Source: Ruegeria sediminis
GTDB taxonomy: Bacteria > Pseudomonadota > Alphaproteobacteria > Rhodobacterales > Rhodobacteraceae
DNA length: 64,000 bases
Direction: 5' to 3'
Assembly (NCBI RefSeq): GCF_005938215.1
Contig: NZ_VCPD01000004.1
Span: forward strand, 124,001 to 188,000
This document shows positions 55,642 to 64,000 of the stretch, one piece after another (the first letter of the stretch is position 1; each line of letters begins with the position of its first letter). Position numbers and translations under genes: made by a program. The notes under the pieces were generated by a model, which was not told the DNA's origin, made no database searches, and saw only the letters and a program-made list of their open reading frames with translations.

Positions 55642-56976
55642 ATGAAGAAATTCGTGATGGCCGGTCTGGCCGGAACACTGGCGGGCATCGTCGCCACGAC
55701 GCAGATCGCCGGGCCTCTTGTGGCACAGGAAGCAAAAGCCAACACCAGCGTATATCAGCAGCTTGATCTGTTCGGAGACATCTTCGAACGCATCCGGGCG
55801 CAATATGTCGAAGAGGTCGAGGCGAACGAGCTGATCGAGGCGGCCATCGACGGGATGCTGACCTCGCTAGACCCGCATTCCAGCTATCTCTCGCCGGAGG
55901 ATGCCGAACAGATGCGGGTCCAGACCCGCGGCGAGTTCGGCGGCCTGGGCATCGAGGTCACGCAGGAAGAAGGCTTCGTCAAGGTGGTGTCGCCCATCGA
56001 CGATACGCCCGCCGACGAGGCCGGAATCGAGGCCGGCGACTTCATCACCCACGTGGATGGCGAAAGCGTGCTGGGCCTGACGCTGGACAAGGCGGTCGAA
56101 CTGATGCGCGGCCCGGTCGGCTCCGAGATCGTGATCACCATCGTCCGCGAGGGCGAGGCCGAACCTTTCGACGTCACGATCATCCGCGACACGATCAAGC
56201 TGACCGCGGTGCGGGCGCGCACCGAGGGCACCAGCGTCGTGCTGCGGGTCACCACCTTCAACGACCAGACCTATCCGAACCTCAAGGAAGGGCTCGAGAA
56301 ACAGGTCGAAGAGGCCGGCGGCATCGACAAGGTCAACGGCGTGGTGCTGGACCTGCGCAACAACCCCGGCGGCCTGCTGACACAGGCTATCAAGGTGTCC
56401 GACGCCTTCCTCGACGAGGGCGAGATCGTGTCCACCCGGGGCCGCAATCCCGAGGACGGCGAGCGCTTCAACGCCACGGACGGCGATCTGATCCAGGGCA
56501 AGCCGATCGTCGTCCTGATCAACGGCGGCTCGGCATCGGCTTCGGAAATCGTCGCCGGCGCGCTGCAGGATCATCGCCGCGCGATCGTGGTGGGCACCAA
56601 GAGCTTCGGCAAGGGCTCGGTTCAGACCGTGATGCCGCTGCGCGGTGACGGCGCCATGCGCCTGACCACGGCGCGCTACTACACGCCGTCGGGCCGGTCG
56701 ATCCAGGCGCTGGGCGTCAGCCCGGACATCGTGGTGGAACAACCCCGCCGCCGCGCCGAAGCCGAGGAAGACGAGGCGAAATCGCCCCGCACCCGGTCCG
56801 AGGCCGACCTGCGCGGCCGTCTGAACAACGACAGCCTGAGCGAAGACGAAGCCCGCCAGATCGAAGAGGACCGCGCCAAGGCCGAGGCCACGGCGGAACT
56901 GCGCGAACAGGACTATCAGCTCGCCTACGCGATCGACATCCTGAAAGGTCTGTCGGCCTTCGGCACCAAGGACTGA
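55642..56976 (+). CDS. ctpA: Carboxyl-terminal processing peptidase (S41)
   Basis: Periplasmic Ser/Lys protease of 444 aa that trims envelope proteins. An N-terminal signal/anchor (MKKFVMAGLAGTLAGIVATT) is followed by the DGMLTSLDPHSSYLSP segment and a PDZ domain (about 95-180, GLGIEVTQEEGFVKVVSP). The catalytic region holds Ser in LINGGSASASEIVAGAL and Lys in GTKSFGKGSVQT. The charged, Glu/Arg-rich C-terminal tail is typical of alphaproteobacterial members. It is the last gene of the gpmI cluster and is followed by a strong terminator. Confidence 0.96.
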   Translation: MKKFVMAGLAGTLAGIVATTQIAGPLVAQEAKANTSVYQQLDLFGDIFERIRAQYVEEVEANELIEAAIDGMLTSLDPHSSYLSPEDAEQMRVQTRGEFGGLGIEVTQEEGFVKVVSPIDDTPADEAGIEAGDFITHVDGESVLGLTLDKAVELMRGPVGSEIVITIVREGEAEPFDVTIIRDTIKLTAVRARTEGTSVVLRVTTFNDQTYPNLKEGLEKQVEEAGGIDKVNGVVLDLRNNPGGLLTQAIKVSDAFLDEGEIVSTRGRNPEDGERFNATDGDLIQGKPIVVLINGGSASASEIVAGALQDHRRAIVVGTKSFGKGSVQTVMPLRGDGAMRLTTARYYTPSGRSIQALGVSPDIVVEQPRRRAEAEEDEAKSPRTRSEADLRGRLNNDSLSEDEARQIEEDRAKAEATAELREQDYQLAYAIDILKGLSAFGTKD

Positions 56977-56996
56977 GACCCGCTTCAGTTGATCGG

Positions 56997-57024
56997 AAAG
57001 GGCCGCGCCAAGCGCGGCCCTTTT
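56997..57024 (+). terminator. Intrinsic terminator of the gpmI-envC-ctpA operon
   Basis: A perfect 12-bp stem (AAAGGGCCGCGC / GCGCGGCCCTTT) with a 3-nt loop, ending in TTTT, starts 20 bp after the ctpA stop. It is the clearest Rho-independent terminator in the window. Confidence 0.9.
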
Positions 57025-57193
57025 CAGTTCTGGAACCGGGTTTCCCGGGGGATCCCGGCGCAAACGGCCGGCTCGGACAGCGCGGGACCCGCGGAAATTG
57101 CTCCGGGACGCATCCCCGTGTTAGAAAACGGCATATCCGCGGATCGAACCCGGCCTGCGGACCTGTTTTTTTGAACTGACGATAGGTTTTGCC

Positions 57194-57565
57194 ATGATCC
57201 GCTTCCCCAAGATCTCCCTCGTTCCGCTTGTATGCCTGGTCGGGGCCTGCGCGAATTCCGGCGCCAATTACCAGCCGGTCATCGACGGCCCGGTGGGGCC
57301 GAACTACAACGCCGATCTCGCGCAATGCCAGTCGCTGGCGGCGTCGCAGCCCCTGGCCGACGGCAAAACCGCCGGGTCGGTCGCGGTGGGCGCGGGCGTC
57401 GGCGCAGCCACCTCGGCCATCCTGGACGACGGCGACAACCTGGGCGAGGCGGCGGCGGTGGGCGCCCTCGGCGGGCTGACGTCGAGCGCCATCCAGAAGA
57501 ACGCCCAGCGCGAATCCATCGTCAGGAACTGCATGCGCGGGCGCGGCTACAACGTCGTCGGATGA
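57194..57565 (+). CDS. Small glycine-zipper lipoprotein
   Basis: 123-aa lipoprotein. The signal peptide MIRFPKISLVPLVCLVGAC ends in a lipobox (LVGAC, Cys19 lipidated). A glycine-zipper segment follows (GKTAGSVAVGAGVGAATSAIL, then GEAAAVGALGGLTSSA), typical of small outer-membrane-associated proteins. A Cys pair (AQCQSL and NCMRGRGY) could form a disulfide. No partner gene is adjacent; it is monocistronic between the ctpA terminator and a convergent gene. Function is unknown. Confidence 0.85.
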   Translation: MIRFPKISLVPLVCLVGACANSGANYQPVIDGPVGPNYNADLAQCQSLAASQPLADGKTAGSVAVGAGVGAATSAILDDGDNLGEAAAVGALGGLTSSAIQKNAQRESIVRNCMRGRGYNVVG

Positions 57566-57596
57566 CCGGGTGTCCGGCTGGGTTTGGCCGGGCTTC

Positions 57597-57965
57597 TCAG
57601 CCTTGCCCTGATGTTTCCAGGCAATGGCGCCGGAAGGCCCGTTTCAGCATGTCCAGCTCCGCGCGCAGCAGCGCCACTTCGGCCCTCAGATCGTCCGCTA
57701 CGGGTTCGCCCGCGATCAGGGTGAAATCGCCCAGCTTGGTGTTGGAGGCGGCATCGTAGATCAGAAAGCCGTGGACCCCCTCGGCCACGGCCCGCCGGGG
57801 AACCGGCACCCGCAGCGTCCACCCGTCGCCGTCTTCGGCAAGCTCGACGCCCTCGACCGCCTGATCGAGATGGCGCACCTCGACATCCGGCCGGCCCTCG
57901 CCGGTGATGCGGCCTTCCCAGACGCCGTTGTCGAAGCGCAGCTTGGTCAGTGTCAGTTGCCCCAT
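57597..57965 (-). CDS. Hypothetical protein with C-terminal coiled coil
   Basis: 122-aa soluble protein not assigned to a family. The first 90 residues look beta-rich (MGQLTLTKLRFDNGVWEGRI, GFLIYDAASNTKLGDFTLIAG). The C-terminus is a short helical heptad stretch (DDLRAEVALLRAELDMLKRAF) ending with a Cys. It starts 12 bp after the DUF6478-like gene and is surely co-transcribed with it. From memory, similar short proteins occur in other Rhodobacteraceae. No function is proposed. Confidence 0.75.
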   Translation of the reverse strand: MGQLTLTKLRFDNGVWEGRITGEGRPDVEVRHLDQAVEGVELAEDGDGWTLRVPVPRRAVAEGVHGFLIYDAASNTKLGDFTLIAGEPVADDLRAEVALLRAELDMLKRAFRRHCLETSGQG

Positions 57966-57977
57966 GTCGAATCCCCG

Positions 57978-58739
57978 TCAAAAATCGGCACGCGGATGGC
58001 GGCACAAGGTCAGGTCGCGCACCGTCATCCGGTTCATCTCGGGCGCATCGAAGATCAGGTCCAGCCAGATCTTTTCGATCCGCTTCTCGTTCAGCCGGGC
58101 ATAGGCCAGATCGAACTCGACCGTCTTGACCTCGCTTTCCTGCGGCAGCGTCCGCACGATCTGCTCGGTATTTGGCCCGTGCTGGATGTTGAGCCGGGCG
58201 ATGACTTCCAGCGGACGCTCGAACCCGATCGTGGTGTCAAGGCGCACCAGGTGCGACCCGGTCATTCCCACGCCGGCATCGGTCGGCAGATCGACCGACA
58301 GCGACAGGAAGGATCCGTCGAACCTGAACACGTCCAGGCACAGGCCGAACGGAGCAAGGTCGCCGTCCCGGGTGTTGCGCAACTGCCGCAGCGCGATCTC
58401 GGAAATGGCGCAATCATGGAACAGCGTGACCTCTCCGTCGACCGGCGCTTTCCTGGCTGCCGAGGCGAGACCGGGAACCGGCAACGGTCCGCGCCAGAGA
58501 TCCGGCCGCCAGGACCAGTCGGTTCCCGGAGGTTTGGGGAAAAGCTCCGACCCGATCCGCGGGTGCAGCAGACGCCCGTCGGCCACATGGATCAACTTGT
58601 CGAGATGCCGGCGCAGGTCGCGGGCGCGGTTGCGCTGCATGCGCAGATCGGTCAGGTCGGCCATGTCCGACCGGCGCGCGGCCGCGCGCCAGTTGCGGAT
58701 TGCCCGCGCATGGAAAAGTCGATCCAGAAACCTGTTCAT
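57978..58739 (-). CDS. DUF6478-like family protein
   Basis: 253-aa soluble protein resembling the DUF6478 family of Rhodobacteraceae. Distinct features are a basic N-terminus (MNRFLDRLFHARAIRNWRAA), LRRHLDKLIHVADGRL, a Trp-rich segment (DWSWRPDLWRGPLP), and a beta-rich C-terminal half (HDCAISEIALRQLRNTR ... LIFDAPEMNRMTVRDLTLCRHPRADF). The pattern VTLFHDCAISEIALRQ with later VFRFDGSFLSLSVDLP hints at a carbohydrate-binding-type sandwich, which is inference. It is divergent from the pseudo-ABC gene across 280 bp. Confidence 0.78.
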   Translation of the reverse strand: MNRFLDRLFHARAIRNWRAAARRSDMADLTDLRMQRNRARDLRRHLDKLIHVADGRLLHPRIGSELFPKPPGTDWSWRPDLWRGPLPVPGLASAARKAPVDGEVTLFHDCAISEIALRQLRNTRDGDLAPFGLCLDVFRFDGSFLSLSVDLPTDAGVGMTGSHLVRLDTTIGFERPLEVIARLNIQHGPNTEQIVRTLPQESEVKTVEFDLAYARLNEKRIEKIWLDLIFDAPEMNRMTVRDLTLCRHPRADF

Positions 58740-59019
58740 GGCCCTTCCGCGAAGATTCGTCCGTCTTTACCGAATGACGCTTGGCGAGACAAAGCCGTTG
58801 GCGCGACTTTGCCAAAAAAAAATCGCTCGGAACCGGTTGCGAAATGATTGACGCGCCCTGTTCGGCGGAACCGCCGGTGGTGGCGAAGGGCGACACCCGC
58901 GGCAAAAGCACTTGCCATTCTTGTATTCTCCGAAGTCAATACTTACCGTCGAGGTCCCGGTAGTTGTGCGTTTTCCGCGTCTTGCCGCGGATCACTCCAG
59001 CCTAGATGAGGACCGGGGC

Positions 59020-62000
59020 ATGGAACCCAGTTTATTCTCATTCATCTGGAAATACTCGAAGAAGCAGCAGTTCGTGCTGCTTCTGCTGACGGTCCTGTCC
59101 TTTCCGTTCCTCTACGCCTCGCTGGAACTGCCCAAGCGGATCATCAACGACGCCATCGGCTCGCCCTCGGACAACGTGACTTTCTGGGGCATCACCGTGA
59201 CCCAGGTGCAGTACCTGTGGCTGCTCTGCTTCGCCTTCCTGGCCACCGTCCTGGTCAGCGGCCTGATGAAGATGCAGATCAACACCATGAAGGGCGTGCT
59301 GTCCGAACGCATGCTGCGCCGCCTGCGCTACAAGCTGATCAGCCGGATGATGCGGTTCCCCAAGTCCTATTTCGCCACCACCAGCCAGGGGGAACTGGTG
59401 TCGATGATCTCGTCCGAAGCCGAACCGATGGGCGGGCTGATGGGCGACGCCATCGCCCAACCGGTGTTCCAGGCCGGGCAGATGCTGACCATCGTGACAT
59501 TCCTGTTCATGCAGAGCGTCTGGTTCGGGCTGGCCTCGATCGCGCTCATCCCGCTGCAGGCGTGGCTGATCCCCAAGCTGCAACGCCAGATCAACCTTTT
59601 GAACAAGGAGCGGATCCAGGAGGTCCGCAAGCTCAGTTCCGAGATCGGCGAAAGCGCCGCGGGCATCAGCGACCTGCGGGCCAATGGCGGCTGGCGCTAC
59701 CGGCTGGCGCTGTTCACCGACCGGCTGGGGCGCCTGTTCGAAATCCGTTTCAGGATCTACCAAAAGAAATTCTTCATGAAGTTCCTGAACAACACGATCA
59801 CCCAGATGACGCCGTTCCTGTTCTACTCGGTCGGCGGCTACCTGGCGATCAACGGCGAGATCACCGTCGGCGCCCTGGTCGCCGCGCTGGGCGCCTACAA
59901 GGATCTGTCGAGCCCCTGGAAGGAACTGCTGTTCTACTACAACCAGGTCCAGGACATGTCCCTGCGCTGGGAGATCGTGACCGAGCGTTTCGCGCCGCGC
60001 GACATGATCCCCGAGCATCTGTTCGAAGGCGAACCGGAGCACATTCCGCATCTGCGCGGCCAAATCGAACTGCGCGACGTGACCGTCCGCGACCAGGACG
60101 GCAACACCGTTCTCGAGGACATCGACCTGACGATCCCGCCCGGCGCCCGGGTCGCGATACAGTCCACCCGCGCCGCCGAGCGCCACGCGATCGCGCATCT
60201 GCTGACCCGCGAGGTGCTGCCGTCGCGGGGCGAGGTGGTCATCGCGCGCCACAGGCTCAACGATCTGCATCAGGCGGTGATCGCCGCGCGCATCGGTTAC
60301 GCCCATTCCCGCCCCTACCTGTTCGACGGGACGCTGGGGGACAACCTGCTGATGCCGCTGCGCCCGCACCCTCAGAAACGGGCAGGGAGCGAACAGCGGC
60401 CCGACCCGAAACAGGCCGAGGCGATACGCGCGGGCAACAGCCCGGATTCGCTGGCCGAGGACTGGGTCGATCCGAGCATTGCGGGGCTTTCCGACAGCGA
60501 GCAGATCCGCGATTGGTGGTTCAGGCTGGTCGAGGCGATGGGGATCGACGAATTCATGGTCCGCCGCACGCTGCGGTCGCATTTCGATCCGGCGCAACAT
60601 CCGGCCCTGGCCAGGGCGGTCGTCGACATCCGTCCCGAGGTGGCCAAGCGGATCAGGGAACGGGGTCTGGACGGGCTGGTGCACAGGTTCGAACCGGACC
60701 GCTTCAACCCGGCCGTCCCTTTGGGCGGCAACCTGCTCTACGCCTCGCCGACCCAGGACATTTCACCCGAGGAACTTGCCGGCGATACGCGTTTCACCGC
60801 GCTGCTGAACGACCAGGGGCTGGCGGAAGAGGCCCGCGACATCGCCCTAGGCGTGATCGAGGCCCTGAAACAGACATTCGGCCGCGATGGCACGGATCAC
60901 CCCCTGTTCCGCCGGCTGGGCATGCAGGAAGAGATGTACCGCCGACTGCTCGACATCGCCGACCGCCGCGCCCTGCGGGGAGAGCGGGTGTTGAGCGACG
61001 AGGAACGCGCCCTGCTGCTGACCGTGCCGTTCCTGCTGACCGCCGAACAGATCGGCCCCGGATTCCCCGAGCGCTACAAGGACAAGATCCTGGCCATCCG
61101 CCAGAGCCGGTCCGGGAAACTGCGCGAAGCCCTGGGCGGCATGTTCGTCCCGGTGGCGCCCGACCAATACGTGCCGCGCCTGACGGTCGTCGAAAACGCC
61201 CTCTTCGGCCGCGTGTCCCTCGTGGCAGGTGCGCGGATGGAGGAAATCGAGGACGTGGTCGCCGAGGTCCTGACCGAAGCGGGGCTGCGGCGGCGGATCG
61301 CCGGGATCATCTACGACCTGCCCTCGGGGCTGGGCGGCACCAGCCTGCCCACGGTGTTCCAGGAGCGCGCCGCCTTCTCGCGCGCCGGGATCAAGCGCCC
61401 CGACATCCTGATCCTCGACAAGATCCTTGCCAGCCACGATTCCGAAATGCGCCTGCGCACCCGGCAAAAGCTGCGCGAACTGCTGCCCGATTCCATCATG
61501 ATCTTCATCGAGGACAACTTCGCCCATCCCGAAGCCTATGACTTGTTCATCGAGATCGTGGATGGCCGCATCGACGGTCTGTCGCGCAAGGAACTGGAAC
61601 TCGGCGAAGGCGCCGCCGCCGACCTGAGCCGCAAACTGAACATCATCGCTTCGACCGAACTCTTCGCAAAGCTGGATGCCCGCAACCAGCGGCTTCTGGC
61701 CTTTTCGGCGCAACGCTACGATGCGGCGGCGGGACAGGTCATCTTTTCCCGCGGACAGACACCGGATGCGGTCTACCTGTGCCTGGAAGGTCGCGCGACG
61801 CTGCTCTGGCCCGGAGACGATTCCACCGTCGCGTCGCTGTCCCGGGTGGAACCGGGCCGCCTGATCGGGGACTTGTCCATCATCACCGGCGCGCAGCGGC
61901 AACTGGATCTCGTCGCCGAGACCGACTGCCGATTCCTGCGGATCGGGGCCGAGGAATTCCGCGCGGTCATGGAAAGCGACGCGGGCGTCGCGGTGCAACT

Positions 62001-62127
62001 GCTCGAGACGGTGGCAGGCCACCTGGTAGAACTGTCCGCCAGGCTGCAGGCGGCCAACATCAATGCCGCATCGCTTGCCGACCCCGAGCTTCTGGCGCTG
62101 CCCGAGGACAAGATACATGGCCGCTGA
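59020..62127 (+). CDS. ABC-exporter-like protein with degenerate NBD, large insert and cyclic-nucleotide-binding-like domain
   Basis: 1035-aa inner-membrane protein. A type I exporter membrane domain of about six helices (1-310) is followed by an NBD-like region (about 345-860) in which the ATPase motifs are eroded. The Walker A position reads IQSTRAAERH (380-389), with no GxxGxGK(S/T). The signature position is LPSGLGGTSLPTVFQER (767-783). The Walker B reads DILILDKILAS with Lys801 where the catalytic Glu belongs. About 265 residues (450-715) are inserted after the Q-loop-like segment RPYLFDGTLGDNLL. A CNB/CRP-like domain (about 886-1005) ends the protein. It overlaps a CPBP protease gene by 11 bp. 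ATP hydrolysis by this NBD is doubtful. Confidence 0.88.
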   Translation: MEPSLFSFIWKYSKKQQFVLLLLTVLSFPFLYASLELPKRIINDAIGSPSDNVTFWGITVTQVQYLWLLCFAFLATVLVSGLMKMQINTMKGVLSERMLRRLRYKLISRMMRFPKSYFATTSQGELVSMISSEAEPMGGLMGDAIAQPVFQAGQMLTIVTFLFMQSVWFGLASIALIPLQAWLIPKLQRQINLLNKERIQEVRKLSSEIGESAAGISDLRANGGWRYRLALFTDRLGRLFEIRFRIYQKKFFMKFLNNTITQMTPFLFYSVGGYLAINGEITVGALVAALGAYKDLSSPWKELLFYYNQVQDMSLRWEIVTERFAPRDMIPEHLFEGEPEHIPHLRGQIELRDVTVRDQDGNTVLEDIDLTIPPGARVAIQSTRAAERHAIAHLLTREVLPSRGEVVIARHRLNDLHQAVIAARIGYAHSRPYLFDGTLGDNLLMPLRPHPQKRAGSEQRPDPKQAEAIRAGNSPDSLAEDWVDPSIAGLSDSEQIRDWWFRLVEAMGIDEFMVRRTLRSHFDPAQHPALARAVVDIRPEVAKRIRERGLDGLVHRFEPDRFNPAVPLGGNLLYASPTQDISPEELAGDTRFTALLNDQGLAEEARDIALGVIEALKQTFGRDGTDHPLFRRLGMQEEMYRRLLDIADRRALRGERVLSDEERALLLTVPFLLTAEQIGPGFPERYKDKILAIRQSRSGKLREALGGMFVPVAPDQYVPRLTVVENALFGRVSLVAGARMEEIEDVVAEVLTEAGLRRRIAGIIYDLPSGLGGTSLPTVFQERAAFSRAGIKRPDILILDKILASHDSEMRLRTRQKLRELLPDSIMIFIEDNFAHPEAYDLFIEIVDGRIDGLSRKELELGEGAAADLSRKLNIIASTELFAKLDARNQRLLAFSAQRYDAAAGQVIFSRGQTPDAVYLCLEGRATLLWPGDDSTVASLSRVEPGRLIGDLSIITGAQRQLDLVAETDCRFLRIGAEEFRAVMESDAGVAVQLLETVAGHLVELSARLQAANINAASLADPELLALPEDKIHGR

Positions 62128-63016
62128 CCTGACCGGACAAGCCTATGCCGCGCATGAAAGGCTGGTCGCGCCCGCCCGCGCCCGGCCGGAAATCTGGCGG
62201 CTGCTGGCAGGCCTCGCCCTGCTGGCCGTGGTCGTGTTCGGGCTGAACGCGTCCCTGCTAGCGCTGGTCGCGGGGCTGGGCTCGGACGTCTGGGTCGAAA
62301 CCTTCCTGTCCGGTTCGACGCCCGTCGCGATGCTGGTGCTGCTGGGCAGTTTCGGCTTCGTCATCCTCGGCGTGGCGCTGGCGGCCCGGCAGATGCAGCG
62401 CCGGATGCTGCAAAGCATCGTCGGGCCCTATCGCGAAACCCTGGCCCAGTTCTGGCAGGTGCTGCGGGTTCTCCTGGTCCTTGGTGCCGTGATCCTGGCC
62501 CTGCCGCCCTATGACATGGGCGCCCCGTTGAAACCCAACCTGGCGCCGCTCGTCTGGCTGGCCATTCTGCCCTTTTCCCTCATGGCGATCCTGATTCAGA
62601 CCAGCGCCGAAGAGATCCTGTTCCGCGGCTACCTGCAACAATGCCTCGCCGCCCGCTTCCGCTCGCCGGTGATCTGGATGGGCCTGCCCTCGGTCCTTTT
62701 TGCCTTGGGCCACTACGTCCCGGCGCAAGCCGGCGAGAACGCGTTCCTCATCGCGCTCTGGTCCGGAACCTTCGGGCTGCTGATGGCGGATCTGACGGCC
62801 CGGGCCGGAACCCTGGGCCCGGCGATCGCGCTGCACTTCTTCAACAACCTCATCGCGCTTCTGTTCATCGCGCTTCCCGGCAGCCTGGACGGGCTGGCCC
62901 TGTTCCTGCTGCCGTACGAGATGTCCGACACCGGACATCTGCGCGCCTGGCTGGTGGTGGATTTCGCGCTGATGCTGGTGGCCTGGCTGACGGCCCGCAT
63001 CGCATTAAGGCGCTGA
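62117..63016 (+). CDS. CPBP family intramembrane metalloprotease
   Basis: 299-aa multi-spanning protease of the CAAX/Abi (CPBP, Rce1-like) family. Conserved motif 1 is AEEILFR (Glu165, Glu166, Arg170), motif 2 is FALGH (His199), and motif 3 is HFFNN (His240, Asn243/244), so the active site is intact. About seven hydrophobic segments are visible. The ATG lies 11 bp inside the 3' end of the pseudo-ABC gene, indicating coupled synthesis and likely a joint function. Bacterial members process peptides or confer bacteriocin immunity, but the substrate here is unknown. Confidence 0.9.
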   Translation: MAADLTGQAYAAHERLVAPARARPEIWRLLAGLALLAVVVFGLNASLLALVAGLGSDVWVETFLSGSTPVAMLVLLGSFGFVILGVALAARQMQRRMLQSIVGPYRETLAQFWQVLRVLLVLGAVILALPPYDMGAPLKPNLAPLVWLAILPFSLMAILIQTSAEEILFRGYLQQCLAARFRSPVIWMGLPSVLFALGHYVPAQAGENAFLIALWSGTFGLLMADLTARAGTLGPAIALHFFNNLIALLFIALPGSLDGLALFLLPYEMSDTGHLRAWLVVDFALMLVAWLTARIALRR

Positions 63017-63075
63017 TTGCATTTCCTGACGCAGGGTCTTATTTGACCTGAACGCAGCATCAGCAAGGGTCCCTC

Positions 63076-64000
63076 ATGAACTGGATCACAAACTACGTTC
63101 GCCCCCGGATCAATTCGATCTTCTCGCGCAGGGAAGTGCCGGAGAATCTCTGGCAGAAATGCGACGAGTGCGGCACGATGCTGTTCCACCGCGAACTGGC
63201 GGACAACCTGAACGTCTGCACCCAGTGCGGCCATCACATGGCGATCACCCCGCGCGAGCGGTTCAAGGCGCTGTTCGACGGCGGCGTGTTCACCGAGGTC
63301 GCCGTTCCCGCCCCCACCGCGGACCCGCTGCATTTCCGTGACCAGAAGAAATACCCCGACCGCATGAAGGCGGCGCAGAAGAAGACCGGCGAGAAAGAGG
63401 CGATGCTGGTGGCCTCGGGCGAGATCGGGCGCACGCCGGTCATCGCCGCCGCGCAGGATTTCTCGTTCATGGGCGGGTCGATGGGCATGTATGTGGGCAA
63501 CGCCATCATCGCCGCCGCGCAGGAGGCGGTGAAACGCAAGCGCCCGTTGATCCTGTTCTCGGCCGCCGGCGGCGCCCGCATGCAGGAAGGCATCCTCAGC
63601 CTGATGCAGATGCCGCGCACGACCGTGGCGGTCCAGATGCTGAAAGAGGCCAACCTGCCCTACATCGTGGTTCTGACCCATCCCACCACCGGCGGCGTCA
63701 CCGCCTCCTACGCGATGCTGGGCGACATCCAGATTTCCGAACCGAACGCGCTGATCTGCTTTGCCGGTCCCCGCGTGATCGAACAGACGATCCGCGAAAA
63801 GCTGCCCGACGGGTTCCAGCGCGCTGAATACCTGCTGGATCACGGCATGCTCGACCGGGTGACCAAGCGGACCGAAATGCGGGACGAGTTGATCACCATC
63901 ACCCGAATGCTGCTGGGCCTGCCGCCCGCGGTGGCGGGCGACCTGCCCTCGCCCCCGCCCGCCGCGCCCGCGGACAAGGACGCCCCCGCCGAGGACAAAG
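63076..64000 (+). CDS. accD: Acetyl-CoA carboxylase carboxyltransferase subunit beta, 3' end outside window
   Basis: Carboxyltransferase beta subunit of acetyl-CoA carboxylase, first step of fatty-acid synthesis. 308 codons are visible and the frame is still open at the window end. The zinc ribbon has Cys29, Cys32, Cys48 and Cys51 ([20 protein letters not shown]). The crotonase-like core includes [47 protein letters not shown] and [20 protein letters not shown]. The tail is Pro/Ala/Asp-rich. It has its own 59-bp leader with a weak promoter-like pair (TTGCAT, 17 bp, TATTTG). folC usually follows in this group. Confidence 0.97.
   Translation, partial: MNWITNYVRPRINSIFSRREVPENLWQKCDECGTMLFHRELADNLNVCTQCGHHMAITPRERFKALFDGGVFTEVAVPAPTADPLHFRDQKKYPDRMKAAQKKTGEKEAMLVASGEIGRTPVIAAAQDFSFMGGSMGMYVGNAIIAAAQEAVKRKRPLILFSAAGGARMQEGILSLMQMPRTTVAVQMLKEANLPYIVVLTHPTTGGVTASYAMLGDIQISEPNALICFAGPRVIEQTIREKLPDGFQRAEYLLDHGMLDRVTKRTEMRDELITITRMLLGLPPAVAGDLPSPPPAAPADKDAPAEDK

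Overview
The window is a high-GC (roughly 65-70 %) bacterial chromosome segment with dense, ATGA-coupled operons. Gene content and protein sequences point to an alphaproteobacterium of the Rhodobacteraceae (Roseobacter group). The main pointers are the order gpmI - EnvC-like activator - ctpA, DUF1285, DUF1127, DUF6478-like and DUF1203 proteins, a CHCC zinc-finger protein, a dnaE2 gene with an alphaproteobacterial-type LexA box, and the style of the intergenic motifs. No tRNA, rRNA, CRISPR array or intact insertion sequence was seen. The genus cannot be told from the sequence alone.

Layout. 1-5218 (minus): a peptide/opine-type ABC importer operon (solute-binding protein, two permeases, ATPase running off the left edge) that contains a pentameric ligand-gated ion channel gene between the binding protein and the permeases. 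5391-8626 (plus): panB-panC and glpK. 8635-17449 (minus): smpB, an FAD monooxygenase, idi, a P1-family (S58) peptidase, an SDR, arfB, a queuosine-precursor transporter, a phytase-like esterase, mepA and a UMF1-type MFS transporter. 17594-20844 (plus): YggT, recQ, yaaA. 20835-23513 (minus): a VOC protein and a soluble hybrid histidine kinase. 23649-31664 (plus): alpha-2-macroglobulin, glycolipid-binding protein and PBP1C, coupled by overlaps. 31684-38361 (minus): a MoxR / DUF58 / BatA-DUF4159 / membrane-protein operon. 38426-45539: DUF1285, cysK, hydroxypyruvate isomerase, DUF2798, polA, a zinc-finger protein and an ABC ATPase without a neighbouring permease.

46011-52720 is the accessory part. 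A lower-GC methyltransferase gene sits between two copies of a 17-bp sequence. It is followed by a dnaE2 gene that has a LexA-type promoter but lacks its C-terminal domain, then by a lower-GC module (CutA-like protein, PNPOx-like flavoprotein, DUF1127 protein, divergent HxlR regulator). 52988-56976 returns to core genes (gpmI, EnvC-like, ctpA, with a strong terminator). 57194-58739 holds a lipoprotein and two family-specific hypothetical proteins.

59020-63016 holds a second unusual unit: an ABC-exporter-like protein whose nucleotide-binding motifs are eroded and interrupted by a large insert, with a C-terminal cyclic-nucleotide-binding-like domain, overlapping a CPBP intramembrane protease gene. 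accD runs off the right edge.

The two best candidates for under-described biology are the channel-in-importer operon (1-5218) and the pseudo-ABC / CPBP pair (59020-63016).
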